Shown one piece after another: positions 4,735-7,679 of a DNA stretch of 7,679 nucleotides. Positions within the stretch are counted from its first letter, which is position 1. Each line of letters begins with the position of its first letter. The stretch comes from Oligoflexus sp. (GTDB lineage: Bacteria > Bdellovibrionota_B > Oligoflexia > Oligoflexales > Oligoflexaceae), in assembly GCA_030151925.1 (NCBI GenBank), contig JASLCY010000137.1, positions 1-7,679 of the forward strand, in the 5' to 3' direction. The position numbers were made by a program, and so were the translations under genes. Below the pieces are notes generated by a model. It was not told the DNA's origin. It searched no databases and worked only from the letters and a program-made list of their open reading frames with translations.

Positions 4735-7275
4735 CGGCGGCCTTCTCTCGTGCCAGACCCACAACAGTCCGAGAAGCATACAGAGCGGTTCGAAGACGAT
4801 GTGGAGAAGATAAAGGTTCTGTTTCAGGTGATTGACCGGCCGATCGATCGCCTCGCGCAGGAGCCGTCTTTCGCGCCGGATACGCGCTTCCTCCTCGCGG
4901 AGATCCTGGATCATCGTCAATTGCTCCTTGCTCACCACCTGGCCCGGCTCGTTATTCTGCTGGACCTCCCATTGCCCGAGTTTCTCCTGGATATCCGATA
5001 AACGCGTCGCGAGTGACGAATCCTGACCCTGATACCTGTCCTCGGCATCCCGCTCGAGATCGATCAGGTGATACAGGCTGCGGTCGACGTGCTTGCGGCT
5101 GCGGATGGCGATCAGGTCCTGATGCCCGTTGATGAATTCCAGCGAGTTCATGATGAAGCTGATGTTGTCGCTCCGGGGCTTATAAACCATCTGCCCCAGC
5201 GACTGGACCTTATCGACCGTGAAGGAGTCGGAGAGGAAATCGACGTCGCCCACCAGCACGATCGAGCCTTCTTCCTTGGCCTTCTCCTTGAAATCGAGGA
5301 AGTTGCCGAACGAAGCCTGGAACGCCGATTTGAATTTGCCGCGCAGCAGGCCGGCGATCGTCCGTCTCTGCCCGTCGGGCTTAAGCTGCTCCGCGAGCTG
5401 CTGCGGGGCCATGTATTCGGTCAGCTCGGTCTTGACGAGGCCGCTCTTCTCGCTGGAAGACATCAGGGGCACGAATTGATAAGGCGCGTCCGGCTTGACT
5501 TCGAACCAACCGGCCTCCTGCACGTAAACCTTCTGCAGGTTCTTGCTGATCGAAAGGTCGAGGTTCATATCGTTCGGGCCGAGCTGCATCTGGAAGGGAT
5601 AATCGTAACTCGTCTGCGCGACCTGGACGTGCGACGCGCGCGAGGCGTCGCCGACTATCGTATCGGTGTGGAAGACCAGGCCCCAGTGATCGAGCAGGCG
5701 GGTGAATTCCGAAGCGAAGCTGTTCCGGTTCGCCGTCTGCGGGAAGTTGATCTCCAGCCGGCAGAAAGCGTCGAGGAAGAGGAGGAGCTTGCCGCCGCGC
5801 ATGAGGAACTGGTCGATCGCGTAGAGCGTTCGTTCGTCGAGCCCGATGGGATGCACGAGGATGAGCGTTTGGACGGAATCCGGGATGCTGTCGGTCTGCA
5901 CCGCCAGGGGCACGATCTGATAAAGGCTCCTGAGCGCCGAGATGAAGGCCCAGTCGTTGCGCAGAACCGCGTTCTCGCCGAGATCGTCGCCGACCAGAGG
6001 CAGCTCGGACATCACGCCGAGGCTCGGTTTCGCCTCCTGCACGAGACGGACTATCGTCTCGGTGAGCTCATACTCGAGCTGCGCTTCGGTCTGGATATTG
6101 AAGAGCGGGATCGACAGCGTGTGGTCGCCCTGCCGCAAGGCGAGGCCCAGATAAGCGTTATCGCCGTCCGCGCCGACCATCGGGTGCATGCCGGCGACTC
6201 GGGCCTGGACCTCCTCCTCGGAATCCTGGGCCGGATCGATAAGGTGCAGGCGGAACTTCCCGGGAGCCGTCGACACGTATTCCCGGAGCAGCTCCTCGAT
6301 GCGCTGGCCGTAGTTCTTGTGGGTCGCCGGCATGTTGCTGCGCGTGAAATAGAAATCCGCGCGGATCGGCCGCTCGAGGCGGCGGATGATGTCCTTGGTC
6401 CCGCCGGAGAGGGTGTAGAGTTTCTCTTCCGTCAAATCCCAGCGGACGTGGACGTCGCGCGCGAGCAGTATGACGATCAAAGCGCCCGCGGCCATCGCGA
6501 GTTTGCCGAAGACGGTCGCCCGCCCGGGCGAACGCTGCTTCCTGCGAAAATGCAGGATGTCCTGGCTCAAATACAGGCACACCAGAGTCCAGGCCATGAA
6601 ATACATGATGTCGCGAAGATCGAGCACTCCGCGAAAGCCGGCCACCAGGTGATAAGGAATGCCGAGCGGACTGAGCCTGTCGTTCCAGGTGAGCGGGAGA
6701 AAGCTCGGGATGTTGTCGTAGAGCAGGTGAGTGCCGAGCCCCATCATCAGCAGATTGCCGGCCGCGGCCAGGACATAGGCCGCGAGCTGGTGCGGAGCCA
6801 GGACCGAAGCCAGGGAACCCCAGGCGGTCTGCATCGCGCACATGAAACCGAGCAGGATGAAGCCGGCGACGACCGCGCCCCAGTCGGGCGTCCCGAGATA
6901 ATTGAGGGTGAAGGCCAAAGGCGCGGTCGTGAGCAGGGCGATCCACGCCCAGGAGCAGGCGAGCGCGAAGCGGGCCAGCACCACGGACCAGGTCGGGAGC
7001 GGGAAACTGAAGAACCAGGGCAGGGCGGCCAGCGTCCTGGGTTTCGCCCATTGGCTCATCGTGAGGAGCGGATAAACCAAACTGCCGACCGCGGGTATGC
7101 AGAGGAAGAGCGGGAGCAGGGACGAGTTGGAGGTCTCGAAGAACTTGGTCGAGAAGAACGTGAGCATGTTCACGAAGAAAAGATGCGCGGCGAGGATGCC
7201 GTAAGCTTTGGGCTGGCGGAGAAGGATCCGTCCTTCATGTAGAAACAGTTTCCAGGCTTTTTGTATCGTGACCAC
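4717..7275 (-). CDS. ABC-2 permease fused to GldG-like auxiliary domain (GldF-GldG fusion)
   Basis: This 852-residue inner-membrane protein combines two normally separate subunits of a GldAFG-type ABC exporter. Residues about 1-240 are an ABC-2 type permease (GldF-like), with hydrophobic segments near 25-45, 53-73, 97-120, 133-157, 165-185 and 222-240. Another segment at about 256-273 leads into a GldG-like periplasmic part, marked by the hallmark RWDLTEEKLYTLS (278-290), then RIEELLREYVS and LHLIDP, and VLVGDVDFLSDSF near 673-685. Residues about 735-815 are charged and coiled-coil-like, and a final membrane segment lies at about 821-842 before a basic tail. GldF and GldG are needed with the ATPase GldA for gliding in Flavobacterium; relatives in non-gliders have unknown substrates, and the cargo here is unknown. 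The start is GTG 7275 with GGAAGGA 5 nt upstream. The gene overlaps the upstream ATPase by 41 nt, which implies translational coupling. Its 3' end overlaps the convergent secreted-protein gene by 18 nt. Confidence 0.9.
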   Translation of the reverse strand: MVTIQKAWKLFLHEGRILLRQPKAYGILAAHLFFVNMLTFFSTKFFETSNSSLLPLFLCIPAVGSLVYPLLTMSQWAKPRTLAALPWFFSFPLPTWSVVLARFALACSWAWIALLTTAPLAFTLNYLGTPDWGAVVAGFILLGFMCAMQTAWGSLASVLAPHQLAAYVLAAAGNLLMMGLGTHLLYDNIPSFLPLTWNDRLSPLGIPYHLVAGFRGVLDLRDIMYFMAWTLVCLYLSQDILHFRRKQRSPGRATVFGKLAMAAGALIVILLARDVHVRWDLTEEKLYTLSGGTKDIIRRLERPIRADFYFTRSNMPATHKNYGQRIEELLREYVSTAPGKFRLHLIDPAQDSEEEVQARVAGMHPMVGADGDNAYLGLALRQGDHTLSIPLFNIQTEAQLEYELTETIVRLVQEAKPSLGVMSELPLVGDDLGENAVLRNDWAFISALRSLYQIVPLAVQTDSIPDSVQTLILVHPIGLDERTLYAIDQFLMRGGKLLLFLDAFCRLEINFPQTANRNSFASEFTRLLDHWGLVFHTDTIVGDASRASHVQVAQTSYDYPFQMQLGPNDMNLDLSISKNLQKVYVQEAGWFEVKPDAPYQFVPLMSSSEKSGLVKTELTEYMAPQQLAEQLKPDGQRRTIAGLLRGKFKSAFQASFGNFLDFKEKAKEEGSIVLVGDVDFLSDSFTVDKVQSLGQMVYKPRSDNISFIMNSLEFINGHQDLIAIRSRKHVDRSLYHLIDLERDAEDRYQGQDSSLATRLSDIQEKLGQWEVQQNNEPGQVVSKEQLTMIQDLREEEARIRRERRLLREAIDRPVNHLKQNLYLLHIVFEPLCMLLGLLWVWHERRPPSFNRT

Positions 7276-7679
7276 GCGGTTCCTTCCACAGCTCGCTGAG
7301 TGTCCCGAGGAGAGGCGCGAGGCCCGTAAAAGGCTGATCGATCGCTATCACCCCATTCTGCAGCACCATGACGCGATTGATCCACGTCGGCAGGCATTCG
7401 ACCTTATTGGTCGTCAGCACGATGCTGCTGCGCGAGAATTCACGCCCCAAGACATCGATTGTACTATGCATTTCCTTAGGATCCAAACCCTGGAATGGGT
7501 CGTCGAGCAGGATGAGCCCCGGATCGTGGAGCGTGGCGAGCGCCATGAGCACCCGCATTTTCTGCCCGAAATGCAGCTCGCCTATCGTGTGCTGGAGGAA
7601 GGGCTCGAGGTACCACTTCTCGGCGAGGATCTTGGTGGTGCTCTCGGGAAAGGGCATCTCGCGCATCGCGGCGAAGAGC
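7235..7679 (-). CDS. ABC transporter ATP-binding protein, C-terminal part, with altered catalytic motifs
   Basis: The gene runs off the right edge; the frame is still open at base 7679, so the true start and Walker A lie outside. Numbering here counts from the Met at 7666, probably an internal residue (preceded by LFAA). The visible part has the signature helix, Walker B, D-loop and H-loop of an ABC ATPase, in order. The signature reads LHFGQ (31-35) instead of LSGGQ. Walker B is LILLDDP (51-57), with Asp56 where the catalytic Glu normally stands. The D-loop GLDP is intact. The switch His is Asn87 (LTTNKVE). The C-terminal 50 residues are short and end in a polar tail. As the GldA-like partner of the downstream fused permease it should energise that transporter at the cytoplasmic face. 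The altered residues suggest reduced or asymmetric ATP hydrolysis, or an unusual partner ATPase elsewhere. Its last 41 nt overlap the permease gene. Confidence 0.88.
   Translation of the reverse strand, partial: LFAAMREMPFPESTTKILAEKWYLEPFLQHTIGELHFGQKMRVLMALATLHDPGLILLDDPFQGLDPKEMHSTIDVLGREFSRSSIVLTTNKVECLPTWINRVMVLQNGVIAIDQPFTGLAPLLGTLSELWKEPRGHDTKSLETVST

Noticed and set aside
6158..7051. Alternative minus-strand frame of 297 codons inside the permease region
   Set aside because: It has an Arg/Gly/Pro-rich translation without motifs; the overlapping frame encodes the membrane segments of the real protein.
5068..7242. Plus-strand open frame of 724 codons opposite the GldF-GldG fusion
   Set aside because: Its composition (His, Arg, Glu, Gly-rich without hydrophobic pattern) is typical of antisense shadows, and the minus strand carries strong family motifs and membrane segments over the same bases.

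Overview
The window is typical bacterial chromosome: GC-rich, tightly packed, with purine-rich Shine-Dalgarno sequences ahead of nearly every gene. An OmpA-type peptidoglycan-binding lipoprotein, a secreted protein with a signal peptide, and a lipoamide-dehydrogenase-type oxidoreductase point to a Gram-negative organism. A delta-proteobacterial or Bdellovibrionota-like lineage would fit the mix (hybrid-kinase receiver, helical-repeat OmpA lipoprotein, GldF-GldG fusion). That placement is inference with low confidence, because the window has no rRNA or marker gene. There are no tRNAs, rRNAs, insertion sequences, CRISPR arrays or integrase genes.

Layout. (1) Bases 1-304 (+) hold the last ~100 codons of a receiver-domain protein, probably the C-terminus of a hybrid histidine kinase. 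(2) Bases 305-1711 (-) encode a stand-alone dihydrolipoamide-dehydrogenase-like flavoprotein whose stop codon directly abuts that of the receiver gene. (3) Bases 1712-2045 form a divergent intergenic region with two potential hairpins before the next gene. (4) Bases 2046-3383 (+) encode an OmpA-family lipoprotein with a long helical N-terminal domain, followed by a very strong intrinsic terminator. (5) Bases 3462-3818 (+) encode a small acidic protein resembling the Rho-binding antiterminator Rof/YaeO. (6) A bidirectional terminator at 3838-3869 separates it from a convergent CsbD-family stress protein (3894-4115, -). (7) Bases 4375-4734 (+) encode a small secreted protein that I do not recognise. 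(8) Bases 4717-7275 (-) encode an 852-residue fusion of an ABC-2 permease (GldF-like) and a GldG-like auxiliary domain. It is translationally coupled by a 41-nt overlap to (9) a partial ABC ATPase (7235-7679, -), which runs off the window and whose signature, Walker B and H-loop motifs are all altered.

How they fit together. Only the ATPase/permease pair clearly forms one functional unit: a GldAFG-type ABC export system transcribed on the minus strand. The OmpA lipoprotein, the CsbD protein and the secreted protein suggest an envelope/stress neighbourhood, but they are separate transcription units divided by terminators and convergent junctions. The points most worth a second look are the degenerate ATPase motifs, the Rof-like gene placed only 28 nt after a 13-bp terminator, and the strong hairpins in the leaders of several genes.
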